From Tabrizicola sp. (lineage in GTDB: Bacteria > Pseudomonadota > Alphaproteobacteria > Rhodobacterales > Rhodobacteraceae): a stretch of 64,000 nt of DNA. The notes under the pieces were generated by a model. That model saw nothing but the letters and a program-made list of their open reading frames with translations, was not told where the DNA came from and did not search any database. Of the stretch, positions 52,073 through 60,931 are shown one piece after another. Within the stretch, counting starts at the first letter, position 1, and each line of letters begins with the position of its first letter. The stretch spans positions 1 through 64,000 of the forward strand of contig NZ_JAUXZE010000093.1 of the NCBI RefSeq assembly GCF_030694085.1, written 5' to 3'. The translations under genes were made by a program, and so were the position numbers.

Positions 52073-52128
52073 TCGAGCACTTCGTGCACTCCTCGCGAAG
52101 CTTCCCGAAGAGGGCACGAAGTGCTCGA
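52073..52128. terminator. 15-bp-arm hairpin between topA and choV
   Basis: TCGAGCACTTCGTGC (52073-52087) and its exact complement (52114-52128) are separated by 26 bases, in the gap between convergent genes. It would form a strong stem in either transcript. Confidence 0.65.
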
Positions 52129-52138
52129 GGAGGTGTTG

Positions 52139-53170
52139 CTAGCCCCGCGGGTTGATCAGTTTGGCCATCAGGCCCGCCGTGCGGATCATGCCGAGGTTGC
52201 GACCGTTCTCTGTGACCACCAGCTCGGCCACGCCCTTTGCCATCAGGTCCATGATGTGCTTGACCGGGGTCTCGGCGGGCAACTCATGGGCATGGACCGA
52301 AGCCTCGCCCGGCTCCATCACATCGCGCGCGGTCAGGACGCCAAGCGGGTTCATGTGCGCCACGAAATCGGCGACATATTCCGAGACCGGATTGGCGATG
52401 ATCTCGCGCGCGGTGCCGCACTGGACGATCCGCCCGCCCTCCATCAGCGCGATGCGGTTGCCGATCTTGAACGCCTCATCAAGGTCGTGGCTGACGAAGA
52501 CGATGGTGCGCTTGAGCTTGGCTTGCAGGTCCAGAAGCTCGTCCTGCAGCTTGGACCGGATCAGCGGATCCAGTGCCGAAAAGGGTTCGTCCATCAAAAG
52601 GATCGGGGCGTCGGTGACGAAGGCGCGGGCCAGGCCCACGCGCTGCTGCATCCCGCCGGAGAGGTCGCCGACCTTGCGTTCGGCCCATTGGCTTAGGTTC
52701 ACCAGCTCCAGCTGGGCGTCGACCTTGGGCTTGCGCTGGTCCGGTGTCATCCCGGCAAGCTCCAGCCCCAGGCCGACGTTTTCGCGCACCGTGCGCCAGG
52801 GCAGAAGGCCGAACTGCTGAAAAACCATCGCGATCCGCGTGGCGCGCAGGCGGCGAAGGGTGTTCGGGTCAGCCTTGGTGACCGAGACCATCCTGTCGTT
52901 CTCAAGCACCCTGACCTCGCCCCGGACCACCGGGTTCAGCGCGTTCACCCCGCGCAGGAGTGTGGACTTCCCGGACCCGGAAAGCCCCATGAGAACAAGG
53001 ATTTCGCCTTCGGCCACAGTCAGCGAGCAATCATGCACGCCAAGGACCTGGCCGGTGGCCTGTTGCACCTCTTGACGGGTCTTGCCTTCGTCCATCAAGG
53101 GCAGGGCGCGCTGGGGATGGTCGCCGAAGACGATGCTCACCTGGTCGAATTCAACGGCTGCCCTGGTCAT
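52139..53170 (-). CDS. choV: Choline/betaine ABC transporter ATP-binding protein (ChoV/ProV)
   Basis: The 343-residue ATPase has Walker A GLSGSGKSTLLRGVNALNPV, signature LSGGMQQRVGLARAF, Walker B PILLMDEPFSALDPLIRSKL and the H-loop in TIVFVSHDLDEAFKIGNRIA, as in quaternary-ammonium importers. The C-terminus has a short CBS-like region (MDLMAKGVAELVVTENGRNL). ATGA overlap with choW. Confidence 0.9.
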   Translation of the reverse strand: MTRAAVEFDQVSIVFGDHPQRALPLMDEGKTRQEVQQATGQVLGVHDCSLTVAEGEILVLMGLSGSGKSTLLRGVNALNPVVRGEVRVLENDRMVSVTKADPNTLRRLRATRIAMVFQQFGLLPWRTVRENVGLGLELAGMTPDQRKPKVDAQLELVNLSQWAERKVGDLSGGMQQRVGLARAFVTDAPILLMDEPFSALDPLIRSKLQDELLDLQAKLKRTIVFVSHDLDEAFKIGNRIALMEGGRIVQCGTAREIIANPVSEYVADFVAHMNPLGVLTARDVMEPGEASVHAHELPAETPVKHIMDLMAKGVAELVVTENGRNLGMIRTAGLMAKLINPRG

Positions 53171-53997
53171 TTCGACACCCTCAGCATGCGGTCCAGTAGG
53201 ATGGCCACCACGACGATGATGAAGCCCGATTCAAAACCAAGCGCGGTGTTCACGCTGTTCAGGGCGCGAACCACTGGAACGCCCAAGCCGTTCGCTCCGA
53301 CAAGCGCCGCGATCACGACCATCGACAGCGAAAGCATGATGGTCTGGTTCAGCCCCGCCATGATCTGCGGCATGGCCCAGGGCAGTTCCACCTTCCACAG
53401 CCGCTGGCGCGGGGTGGCGCCAAAGGCGGTTGCGGCCTCCAAAAGGGCCGTGGGGGTCGAGGAGACGCCGAGATGCGTCAGGCGGATCGGCGCGGGCAGG
53501 ACGAAGATCACCGTGGCGATCAGGCCGGGCACCATGCCAAGACCGAAGAATACGATGGCCGGGATCAGGTAGACGAAGGTCGGCAGCGTCTGCATCAGGT
53601 CAAGGATCGGGACCATCGCCGTGTAAAGCCGGGGCCGATGTGCCGCAGCGATGCCGACCGGAACGCCAATCCCCATGCAGACGACGCAGGCGGAGAGGAT
53701 GAGAGTCAGGCTTTCCGTCGTCTCTTCCCAGTAGCCCTGGTTCAGGATGAAGAGAAAGCCGAGCAGAACGCCGAGGCAGACCTTCCAGCTGCGTTGCAGA
53801 TACCAGGTCAGGGCGATGAAAAAGCCTACGATCACCAGCGGATGCGGGGTCTGCAGCACCCAGAGGATGCCCTCGATCATCGCCTCCATGACCGCCGATA
53901 TGGCGTCAAACAGCGGTGAAAGGTTGTTCTTCATCCAGTCGAAGATGGACTTCGCCACCTTGCCGACCGGGATCTTGGTATCCGTCAGCCAGTCCAT
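53167..53997 (-). CDS. choW: Choline/betaine ABC transporter permease (ChoW/ProW)
   Basis: A 276-residue inner-membrane protein with the ProW pattern: PHPLVIVGFFIALTWYLQRS, GIGVPVGIAAAHRPRLYTAM, the EAA loop ATAFGATPRQRLWKVELPWA, GLNQTIMLSLSMVVIAALVG. About six helices. Forms the channel with a ChoV ATPase pair. A GC hairpin separates it from choX. Confidence 0.9.
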   Translation of the reverse strand: MDWLTDTKIPVGKVAKSIFDWMKNNLSPLFDAISAVMEAMIEGILWVLQTPHPLVIVGFFIALTWYLQRSWKVCLGVLLGFLFILNQGYWEETTESLTLILSACVVCMGIGVPVGIAAAHRPRLYTAMVPILDLMQTLPTFVYLIPAIVFFGLGMVPGLIATVIFVLPAPIRLTHLGVSSTPTALLEAATAFGATPRQRLWKVELPWAMPQIMAGLNQTIMLSLSMVVIAALVGANGLGVPVVRALNSVNTALGFESGFIIVVVAILLDRMLRVSK

Positions 53998-54020
53998 TCT
54001 GTCCCCCCGGCCAGAAAAAT

Positions 54021-54044
54021 GGCCCCGGGTTTGGTCCCGGGGCC
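54021..54044. terminator. 9-bp GC hairpin between choX and choW
   Basis: GGCCCCGGG, 6-base loop TTTGGT, CCCGGGGCC. It lies 7 bp after the choX stop. Hairpins here often give more binding-protein than permease mRNA. Confidence 0.7.
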
Positions 54045-54051
54045 TTGGTGG

Positions 54052-54981
54052 TTACGAGAGCGCGGCCTCGACTGCCGCAACGGCGTCGCCGCCGTCCTTG
54101 GTGGTCACCCCATCGAGCCAGGGCTTCCAGGCGTCGGGATTGGCCGCGAGCCAGGCCTTCGCAGCATCCTCCGGGTCTTCGCCTTCGTTCAGGATCGCGC
54201 CCATGATCTCGTTCTCCATCGGCAGCGAGAAGGTCAGGTTCTGCAGGAGCTTGCCCTGGTTTGGACATTCCGCGACATAGCCCGCGCGGACGTTGGTGTC
54301 GACCACGGCGCCGCCGAAGTTCGGGCCGAAGTAGTCGTCGCCGCCGGTCAGGTAGGTCATCTTGAAGTTGGCGTTCATCGGGTGGGGTTCCCAGCCGAGG
54401 AAGATGATCGGTTTACCGGCGTCGGTCTTCTTGGCGACCTGGGCCAGCATGCCCTGTTCCGAGCTTTCGACCAGCTCGAAGCCGTCCAGACCAAAGGGTC
54501 CGCCTTCGATCATTTCCAGCAGGATGCGGTTGCCGTCGTTGCCAGGTTCGATGCCGTAGATTTCAGCCCCCAGCGCATCCTTGTGCGTGGCAATGTCCTT
54601 GAAGTCGGCGATGCCAAGCGCGGCCCCGACTTCATTGGTGGCCAGCGTGTACTTGGCGCCTTCCAGGTTGGTGCGGACGGTCTCGACCTTGCCGGCGTCG
54701 CGGTGCGGGGCGAGATCGGCCTCCATCGTGGGCATCCAGTTGCCAAGGAAGACGTCGACATCGCCTTCGGCAAGGCCGGTGTAGGTCACGGGTACGGACA
54801 GGACCTTGATCTCGGTGTCATAGCCCAAAGCTTCCGCGATGACTGCGGTGGCTGCGGTGGTTGCGGTGATGTCGGTCCAGCCGACGTCTGAGAAGACGAT
54901 CTTGTCGCAGCCTTCGGCAAAGGCCGATCCGGCCAATGCGAAGGTCACGACACTCGTGAGGAGGGTGGATCGGATGGTCAT
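54052..54981 (-). CDS. choX: Choline/betaine ABC transporter substrate-binding protein (ChoX-like)
   Basis: A 309-residue periplasmic protein with signal peptide (TIRSTLLTSVVTFALAGSAF) and an OpuAC/ProX-type fold (KIVFSDVGWTDITATTAATA, DVFLGNWMPTMEADLAPHRD, AAKAWLAANPDAWKPWLDGV). Trp/Tyr-rich segments would form the aromatic box for a trimethylammonium group. First gene of choXWV and divergent from betI. Confidence 0.9.
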   Translation of the reverse strand: MTIRSTLLTSVVTFALAGSAFAEGCDKIVFSDVGWTDITATTAATAVIAEALGYDTEIKVLSVPVTYTGLAEGDVDVFLGNWMPTMEADLAPHRDAGKVETVRTNLEGAKYTLATNEVGAALGIADFKDIATHKDALGAEIYGIEPGNDGNRILLEMIEGGPFGLDGFELVESSEQGMLAQVAKKTDAGKPIIFLGWEPHPMNANFKMTYLTGGDDYFGPNFGGAVVDTNVRAGYVAECPNQGKLLQNLTFSLPMENEIMGAILNEGEDPEDAAKAWLAANPDAWKPWLDGVTTKDGGDAVAAVEAALS

Positions 54982-55005
54982 GGCAGGCTCCCCGTATTTT
55001 TGTTG

Positions 55006-55019
55006 ATTGACGAGTCAAT
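55006..55019. promoter_or_regulatory. Probable BetI operator
   Basis: ATTGACGAGTCAAT is a 6-bp-arm palindrome around GA in the 88-bp region between choX and betI. BetI operators have a comparable ATTGA...TCAAT symmetry. It can control both directions. Confidence 0.7.
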
Positions 55020-55069
55020 AAACTTCGCCCTTATTCAGTTTGGCAAGGGTTTTCTGAGGCCAGACCGAA

Positions 55070-55651
55070 ATGCCGAAGCTTGGAATGGAGCCTATCCGCA
55101 AGGAAGCGCTGGTAAAAGCCACCATTGTCGAGATCGGCAGGGTGGGGTCGCTGGACGTGACGGTCAGCCAGATCGCCAAGCGGGCGGGGATGTCCAGCGC
55201 GCTGGCGCATCACTATTTCGGGTCGAAGGAAGAGATGTTCCTGGCCGCCATGCGCCACATCATGACGCTTTATGGGGCAGAGGTGCGGGGCGCGCTGGCG
55301 GTGGCAGAGGGGCCGGAGGGGCGGATTCGGGCGGTGCTGCGGGCCTCGTTCAGCCCCGGCAACTTCCGGCGCGAGGCAGTGGGCGCCTGGCTGAACTTCT
55401 GGGTCCTGGCGCAATCGGTGCCCGAGGCGAAGCGATTGCTTGCGGTCTATCAGCGTCGGTTGCGGTCGAACCTGGTGGCGGGATTGCGGCCCTTGGCGGG
55501 GGCTCGGGCGGAAGAGATCGCCGAATCGCTGGGGGCGCTGATCGACGGACTGTACCTGCGCGAGGTATTGAAATCGGGGGCCCCGGACGGGGCGATGGCG
55601 GTGGGGCTGGCGCTGCGCCACCTCGAAGCCGAATTGCAGCGGGGGGCTTGA
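55070..55651 (+). CDS. betI: TetR-family choline-responsive repressor BetI
   Basis: A 193-residue TetR regulator with the helix-turn-helix DVTVSQIAKRAGMSSALAHH then YFGSKEEMFLAAMRHIMTLY, matching BetI. It should repress choXWV and betIA until choline binds. Its stop is 3 bp before betA. A palindromic site lies upstream. Confidence 0.93.
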   Translation: MPKLGMEPIRKEALVKATIVEIGRVGSLDVTVSQIAKRAGMSSALAHHYFGSKEEMFLAAMRHIMTLYGAEVRGALAVAEGPEGRIRAVLRASFSPGNFRREAVGAWLNFWVLAQSVPEAKRLLAVYQRRLRSNLVAGLRPLAGARAEEIAESLGALIDGLYLREVLKSGAPDGAMAVGLALRHLEAELQRGA

Positions 55652-55654
55652 GGG

Positions 55655-57304
55655 ATGCATGCAGATTACGTGATCGTGGGGGCAGGCTCGGCGGGATGTG
55701 CGATGGCCTACCGGCTGGCCGAGGCGGGCAAGCGAGTTACGGTGATCGAGCATGGCGGCTCAGACGCGGGGCCGTTCATCCAGATGCCGGGTGCGCTGTC
55801 CTATCCGATGAACATGGGGCTTTATGACTGGGGCTTTGCGACGGAACCAGAGCCGCATCTGGGCGGCCGGGTGCTGGCGACGCCGCGCGGCAAGGTGATC
55901 GGGGGGTCCTCCAGCATCAACGGGATGGTCTATGTCCGCGGCCACGCACGGGATTTCGACACCTGGGCCGATATGGGCGCGGATGGCTGGTCCTATGCCG
56001 ACGTGCTGCCCTATTTCAAGCGGATGGAGCAGTCGCACGGCGGGTCCGGGGCAGAGTTCCGGGGCACGGACGGCCCGCTGCATGTCTCGCGCGGGACACG
56101 GGTCAACCCGCTGTTCGACGCCTTCATCGAGGCGGGGCGGCAGGCGGGCTATCCGGTGACGCAGGACTACAACGGCCAGCAGCAGGAGGGATTCGGCCCC
56201 TTCGAGGCGACGATCCACAAGGGGCGGCGCTGGTCGGCGGCGAACGCCTATCTGAAACCTGCGATGGCTGGCGGGAATGTGCAGATCGTCCGCGGTTTCG
56301 CCCGCAAGGTGGTCATGGAAGGCAAGCGCGCGGTGGGGGTCGAGATCGACACCCGTGCCGGGCGGCAGGTGATCCGGGCGGGCAGGGAGGTGATTCTGGC
56401 AGCCTCGTCGATCAACTCGCCCAAGCTTCTGATGCTGTCGGGGATCGGGCCTGCGGCGCATCTGCGCGACCACGGGATCGAGGTCGTGGCCGACCGGCCA
56501 GGCGTGGGCGCGAACCTGCAGGACCATCTGGAAATCTACATGCAGTTCGCGGCAAGCCAGCCGATAACCCTTTACAAATACTGGAATCTCTGGGGCAAGG
56601 CCTGGGTGGGGGCGCAGTGGCTTCTGACCGGGAAGGGCCTTGGCGCGTCGAACCAGTTCGAGGCTTGCGCCTTCATCCGGTCGAAGGCGGGCGTGGAATA
56701 TCCCGACATCCAGTACCACTTCCTGCCGATCGCCGTGCGCTACGATGGCAAGGCGGTGGCGGAAGGCCACGGGTTCCAGGCCCATGTCGGCCCGATGCGG
56801 TCAAAGTCGCGCGGATCGGTCACCCTGCGGTCGGCCAACCCGACCGATGCCCCGGTGATCCGCTTCAACTACATGTCGCATCCCGAGGATTGGGAGGATT
56901 TCCGCAGGTGCATCCGCCTGACGCGCGAGATCTTCGGGCAAGAGGCCTTCAAGCCCTATCTCAAGGGGGAATTGCAGCCGGGTCCACAGGTGCAGAACGA
57001 CATCGAGTTGGACGATTTCCTGCGCGAACACGTCGAAAGCGCCTATCACCCTTGCGGCACGGCGCGGATGGGACGGGCGTCGGACCCGATGGCGGTGGTC
57101 GACCCGGAATGTCGGGTGATCGGCGTCGAGGGGTTGCGGCTGGCCGATTCGTCCATCTTCCCGCAGGTCACGAACGGTAACCTGAACGCACCCTCGATCA
57201 TGATAGGCGAGAAGGCGGCGGATCACATTCTTGGCCGGACGCCGCTGCCCGCCTCGAACCAGGAGCCCTGGATCCATCCGAACTGGAAGACAGCGCAACG
57301 CTGA
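55655..57304 (+). CDS. betA: Choline dehydrogenase BetA (GMC oxidoreductase)
   Basis: The 549-residue FAD enzyme oxidises choline to betaine aldehyde, and can go on to betaine. FAD loop VGAGSAGCAMAYRLAEAGKR; RGKVIGGSSSINGMVYVRGH; DRPGVGANLQDHLEIYMQFA; catalytic His in AYHPCGTARMG (about 463); C-terminal FPQVTNGNLNAPSIMIGEKA. Normal length. Co-transcribed with betI; no betaine aldehyde dehydrogenase (betB) follows. Confidence 0.94.
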   Translation: MHADYVIVGAGSAGCAMAYRLAEAGKRVTVIEHGGSDAGPFIQMPGALSYPMNMGLYDWGFATEPEPHLGGRVLATPRGKVIGGSSSINGMVYVRGHARDFDTWADMGADGWSYADVLPYFKRMEQSHGGSGAEFRGTDGPLHVSRGTRVNPLFDAFIEAGRQAGYPVTQDYNGQQQEGFGPFEATIHKGRRWSAANAYLKPAMAGGNVQIVRGFARKVVMEGKRAVGVEIDTRAGRQVIRAGREVILAASSINSPKLLMLSGIGPAAHLRDHGIEVVADRPGVGANLQDHLEIYMQFAASQPITLYKYWNLWGKAWVGAQWLLTGKGLGASNQFEACAFIRSKAGVEYPDIQYHFLPIAVRYDGKAVAEGHGFQAHVGPMRSKSRGSVTLRSANPTDAPVIRFNYMSHPEDWEDFRRCIRLTREIFGQEAFKPYLKGELQPGPQVQNDIELDDFLREHVESAYHPCGTARMGRASDPMAVVDPECRVIGVEGLRLADSSIFPQVTNGNLNAPSIMIGEKAADHILGRTPLPASNQEPWIHPNWKTAQR

Positions 57305-57386
57305 AATTTCAGGCGTTTGATCCCGGTCAAGGCCGGGGCCGGCGCTGGCCTCTAGACTGCGCGGGACAGTCAAGAAGGAGACAGGC

Positions 57387-57623
57387 ATGTCGAATACCCC
57401 GCACACGCTGCACGAGGAATTCCCGGCAGATGCACAGAAGATCAGCGCGCTGAAGGTTTCGGACGCGCATTTCGCGAAGCTGCTGATCGAATATGATGTG
57501 ATCAACGACAAGGTGCACCGGGCCGAGACGCGGCTGGACCTGATGCCCGAGCACGAGGAAGAGACGCTGCGCCGGGTTCGGTCGCGGCTGAAGGACCAGA
57601 TCGCCACGGCACTGCGGAAATAG
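57387..57623 (+). CDS. YdcH/DUF465 family small protein
   Basis: A 78-residue helical protein, HLDAP-like YdcH pattern: SALKVSDAHFAKLLIEYDVI, NDKVHRAETRL, RRVRSRLKDQIATALRK. AAGGAGACAGGC precedes the ATG. Function unknown. Confidence 0.88.
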   Translation: MSNTPHTLHEEFPADAQKISALKVSDAHFAKLLIEYDVINDKVHRAETRLDLMPEHEEETLRRVRSRLKDQIATALRK

Positions 57624-57644
57624 CAGCGTATCCTTCGTCTTCGG

Positions 57645-57671
57645 CCCCTCCTCGCGCTACGGCAGGAGGGG
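57645..57671. terminator. 8-bp hairpin between convergent genes
   Basis: CCCCTCCT (57645-57652) and AGGAGGGG (57664-57671), 11-base loop, directly after the pccR stop and 21 bp after the ydcH stop. Confidence 0.6.
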
Positions 57672-59066
57672 TCAGCCGATCTCGTAGGGCAGGACGTCGC
57701 GGGCGTTGGGGTTGATCTTCAGGCGCCCTTCCAGCGGCGGAACGCTGCGCTGGTGGCAGTTGATCCGCTCGCAGATTCGGCAGGAAATCCCGATCGGTTC
57801 GAACCGGCCTTTCAGGTCGAGTCCATCGGAATAGACGAGCTGCTGTGCGTGCTGCACCTCGCAGCCAAGGCCGATGGCATAGCGGCGGACCGGGGCAAGG
57901 AAGGCCCCGGCGGGTTTTGACACATCGCGGGCAAGGCAAAGATAGCGGACGCCGTCCGGTGTTTCTGCAAGCTGGCGCAGGAATTGTCCCGGCGTTTCAA
58001 AGGCCTGGTGAACGTTCCACAAGGGGCAGGCGCCGCCGAAGCGGGCAAATTGCAGGCGCGTGGAGGAGTGGCGCTTGGTGATCGTGCCGGCCTGATCGAC
58101 GCGGACGAAGAAGAAGGGGATGCCCTTCGCGCCGGGGCGTTGCAGCGTGGACAGCCGGTGGCCGACCTGCTCGATACTGGCACCGAAGATGTCGGCCAGA
58201 CGTTCAAGGTCGTGGCGCACCTCTTGTGCGGCGGTCAGGAAGGCGCGGTAGGGCAGCAGCGCGGCCCCGGCGAAATAGTTCGCCAGCCCGATCTTGGCGA
58301 TGTCGCGGGCTTCGGGCGTCGAGAACCGGGCAAGGTCTAGGGTGGCTTCCAGCAGGTCATTCTGGGTCAGTAGCGCGATCTGGTGCAGAAGCTGGAAGCG
58401 CTGCGATGGACCGGAAGCACGGGCCGAGATGTCCAGACGCTTTGCACTGGGGTCGTAATGCCGCAAGGGCGCGGTGTTCGAAAAGTGCAGACTGATCCCT
58501 GCACGCTTGAACAGGTCCTGAGCCAAGGTCTCGATGGATTTTCCGTTGGTTGCCGAGGTCGCGAAATGTTCGGCCGCGCGGTCGATCGCATCAAGGTAGT
58601 TGTCGCAATAGTGGAAAAAGTCGCGAACCTCTTCCCAGGGAGAGGGGCGAAGGGAGGCGTCCTCGCGCCCCAGGGCCTCATCCAGCGAGGCGAGGCGTTC
58701 GTGGGTCTGGCGGTAGGCGCGGTGCAGGTCGAGGAAGGCGCGCGCCAGCGCCGGGGCGTTCGAGGCCGCGAGGCGCAGGTCGGCCAGCGGCGGGGTCGCG
58801 GTGGTGAAGACCGGATCGGCAAGCGCCTCGCGCATGTCGGTCACCAGGCGCTCGCTTTCGCCGACCGTCAGTTCGGTCACGTCAAGACCGAACTCCTGCG
58901 CCAGGGCAAGGACCACAGCGGCGCTGACCGGCCGGTGGTTGTTTTCCATCTGGTTCAGATAGGGCAGCGACACGGACAGCTTGTCGGCAAAGGACTTCTG
59001 GGTCAGCGCCAGGCGGCCGCGGATCTCGCGCAATTTGACGCCAGCGTAAAGTTTCTGGGTGGCCAT
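57672..59066 (-). CDS. pccR: Short-chain fatty acyl-CoA regulator, PccR (ScfR family)
   Basis: The 464-residue protein has an N-terminal XRE helix-turn-helix (KLREIRGRLALTQKSFADKL, SVSLPYLNQMENNHRPVSAA), a central DUF955/ImmA-like region and a C-terminal Cys-rich DUF2083 part (CRICERINCHQRSVPPLEGR), the ScfR/RamB plan. PccR of Rhodobacter sphaeroides binds TTTGCAAA pairs and activates propionyl-CoA carboxylase genes. Here two TTTGCAAA boxes lie 11 and 31 bp upstream and pccB lies 1.9 kb away. Start at 59066 fits; ATG 59084 would cover a box. Confidence 0.88.
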   Translation of the reverse strand: MATQKLYAGVKLREIRGRLALTQKSFADKLSVSLPYLNQMENNHRPVSAAVVLALAQEFGLDVTELTVGESERLVTDMREALADPVFTTATPPLADLRLAASNAPALARAFLDLHRAYRQTHERLASLDEALGREDASLRPSPWEEVRDFFHYCDNYLDAIDRAAEHFATSATNGKSIETLAQDLFKRAGISLHFSNTAPLRHYDPSAKRLDISARASGPSQRFQLLHQIALLTQNDLLEATLDLARFSTPEARDIAKIGLANYFAGAALLPYRAFLTAAQEVRHDLERLADIFGASIEQVGHRLSTLQRPGAKGIPFFFVRVDQAGTITKRHSSTRLQFARFGGACPLWNVHQAFETPGQFLRQLAETPDGVRYLCLARDVSKPAGAFLAPVRRYAIGLGCEVQHAQQLVYSDGLDLKGRFEPIGISCRICERINCHQRSVPPLEGRLKINPNARDVLPYEIG

Positions 59067-59077
59067 GTCGTCCCCCG

Positions 59078-59105
59078 TTTGCAAAGCGAGTGATGGCTTT
59101 GCAAA
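59078..59105. promoter_or_regulatory. Two TTTGCAAA boxes upstream of pccR
   Basis: Perfect 8-bp palindromes TTTGCAAA at 59078-59085 and 59098-59105, 12 bp apart. They match the box known for PccR; the published spacing is 4 bp, so this spacing is unusual. Probably autoregulation. Confidence 0.75.
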
Positions 59106-59125
59106 GCCGGTGCGTCAAGTGTCGA

Positions 59126-60334
59126 TCAGGGGGCGCCGATCTGCCGGGCACGGCGGATGACGAAGAGGATGGCGATGACCGAGGCCACCGAGGAGGCGAG
59201 CATCAGGAGGATCAGCGGCATTTCCGACGAACCGGGGCCGAGGAGGATGCCAGCGAAAGCCGCAAGCGCCGCGCCACCGCCGATCATGATCGCTCCGCCG
59301 AGGCCGGATGCGGTGCCCGCAAGCTCGGGGCGGACCGAGAGCATGCCGGCGTTGGCGTTCGGCAGGCAGATGCCGTTGCCGAGGCCCATGAAGATGGTGA
59401 GGCCGAAGAACACCACGGGCCCGGAGAGGCCGAGCAGGGTGAGCAGGAGGAGGAGGGCAAGGCCGAAGGAGGTGACCATGCAGCCCAGAAGGATCATCCG
59501 GTTCATGCCGATCCGCACGGAGTAGCGCCCGGCGAAGAAGTTGCCGAGGGCGTAGCCGATGGCGGTGAGGGCGAACAGCGCGCCGACATAGGTGGAGGAG
59601 AGGCCGAAGATCTTGTCGCCGACATAGGGCGCGCCGCCCAGGTAGGCGAAGAAGCAGCCCGAGGCGAAGGCGGCAGCCAGGGTGTAGCCCCAGAACCGGC
59701 GTGAGGCGAAGAGGCCGGGGTAGGTCCGTACCTGGTCGGCCAGGCTGACGCGGCGCAGGGTGGCGGTCTCGCCCAGGTCGGCCCAGACGAGGGCAAGTGT
59801 GGCAAGCCCGAGGATCAGCAGGAGGGCGAAGTTTGCCTGCCAGCCGTAAAGATCGTCCAGCACACCGCCGATGACGGGTCCGATCATCGGCACCAGGCTC
59901 ATGCCCATGGTGACATAGCCGATCATGCTGGCAGCCTGGGCATCAGCGACCATGTCGCGGACGACCGCGCGCGAAAGGACCATGCCGGCGGCAATCACGG
60001 CCTGGGCCATGCGGAAGATCAGGAACCAGGTGGCGTTGGGCGCAAGCAGCGTGCCAACGGTGGCCAGAAGGAACAGGACCAGCGACCAGATCAGCACGGC
60101 GCGGCGGCCGTAGCGGTCGGAAATCGGGCCGATGACGACCTGCAAGAGCGCGGAGAGCAGGAGGTAAAGCGCGACGGACTGCTGCATCACGCCATAGGGC
60201 ACGCCGAACCAGGTCGCCATGCCGGGCAGCGACGGCAGAAAGATGTTCATCGTCAGGGCCGAAAGACCCGCCATGAGGATCAGCGTGACGATCTTCGGGG
60301 GAGTCGTCCGGTCGAGAAACACCGCGTCTTGCAT
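59126..60334 (-). CDS. Bcr/CflA-family MFS drug efflux transporter
   Basis: A 402-residue, 12-helix MFS protein with the Bcr/CflA signatures: LSALTMNIFLPSLPGMATWF, motif A GPISDRYGRRAVLIWSLVLF and SRAVVRDMVADAQAASMIGY. Expected to export drugs such as bicyclomycin or chloramphenicol. It lies between pccR and pccB, with no link to propionate metabolism. Confidence 0.9.
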   Translation of the reverse strand: MQDAVFLDRTTPPKIVTLILMAGLSALTMNIFLPSLPGMATWFGVPYGVMQQSVALYLLLSALLQVVIGPISDRYGRRAVLIWSLVLFLLATVGTLLAPNATWFLIFRMAQAVIAAGMVLSRAVVRDMVADAQAASMIGYVTMGMSLVPMIGPVIGGVLDDLYGWQANFALLLILGLATLALVWADLGETATLRRVSLADQVRTYPGLFASRRFWGYTLAAAFASGCFFAYLGGAPYVGDKIFGLSSTYVGALFALTAIGYALGNFFAGRYSVRIGMNRMILLGCMVTSFGLALLLLLTLLGLSGPVVFFGLTIFMGLGNGICLPNANAGMLSVRPELAGTASGLGGAIMIGGGAALAAFAGILLGPGSSEMPLILLMLASSVASVIAILFVIRRARQIGAP

Positions 60335-60397
60335 CGGGATAGGGCTACGCCTGCGAGTCCGCTTTGTCCACAGGCCGCCGGGTGGGGAAATCCGGCG

Positions 60398-60748
60398 TCA
60401 CGCCCATTTGTGGAAGATGAAGAACGCCCCCGCCGCGATGAACGCAAAGCCGACCAGATGGTTCCACGACAGCGGCTCTTTCAGGTAGAGGACGGAAAAG
60501 ACGGCAAAGACCGATAGCGTTATGACTTCCTGGATGGTCTTCAGTTCGGCCGCGCTGAAATGGCCATGGCCGATGCGGTTGGCGGGGACCTGCAGCACGT
60601 ATTCGAAGAAGGCGATCCCCCAGGAAACCAGGATCACCGTGACCAGCGCGCTTTCCTTGAACTTGAGATGTCCATACCAGGCAAAGGTCATGAAAATGTT
60701 CGAGGCCAGGAGCAGGCCGATGGTGACGAAGGGGACGGGCAGGGTCAT
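60398..60748 (-). CDS. DMT-family DUF486 small membrane protein
   Basis: A 116-residue protein with four helices and the DUF486 pattern (LASNIFMTFAWYGHLKFKES, WGIAFFEYVLQVPANRIGHG, LKTIQEVITLSVFAVFSVLY, LKEPLSWNHLVGFAFIAAGA). Probably a small transporter-like protein; function unknown. Confidence 0.88.
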   Translation of the reverse strand: MTLPVPFVTIGLLLASNIFMTFAWYGHLKFKESALVTVILVSWGIAFFEYVLQVPANRIGHGHFSAAELKTIQEVITLSVFAVFSVLYLKEPLSWNHLVGFAFIAAGAFFIFHKWA

Positions 60749-60835
60749 GAAGTCCTCGGGGTTCAGGGTCCGGGTGGCATAGCCCGGCCCTCGCGCAGGG
60801 CCAATGCTTTGCGGATTTGCGATTTGACGGGCGGG

Positions 60836-60855
60836 CTTTCAAACAGGTTTGCAAA
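60836..60855. promoter_or_regulatory. TTTGCAAA box pair upstream of pccB
   Basis: CTTTCAAA, CAGG, TTTGCAAA: one perfect box and one 6/8 match with the 4-bp spacing known for PccR sites. It ends 76 bp before the pccB start. Weaker TTTGCG words lie just upstream. Confidence 0.7.
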
Positions 60856-60931
60856 TTTTCTCATTCGTGCTTCTCGCATCCGCAGCGTTCCAATAGAGTG
60901 CCGCCAGCCATCAACCGTGGGGGAGCGCGCG

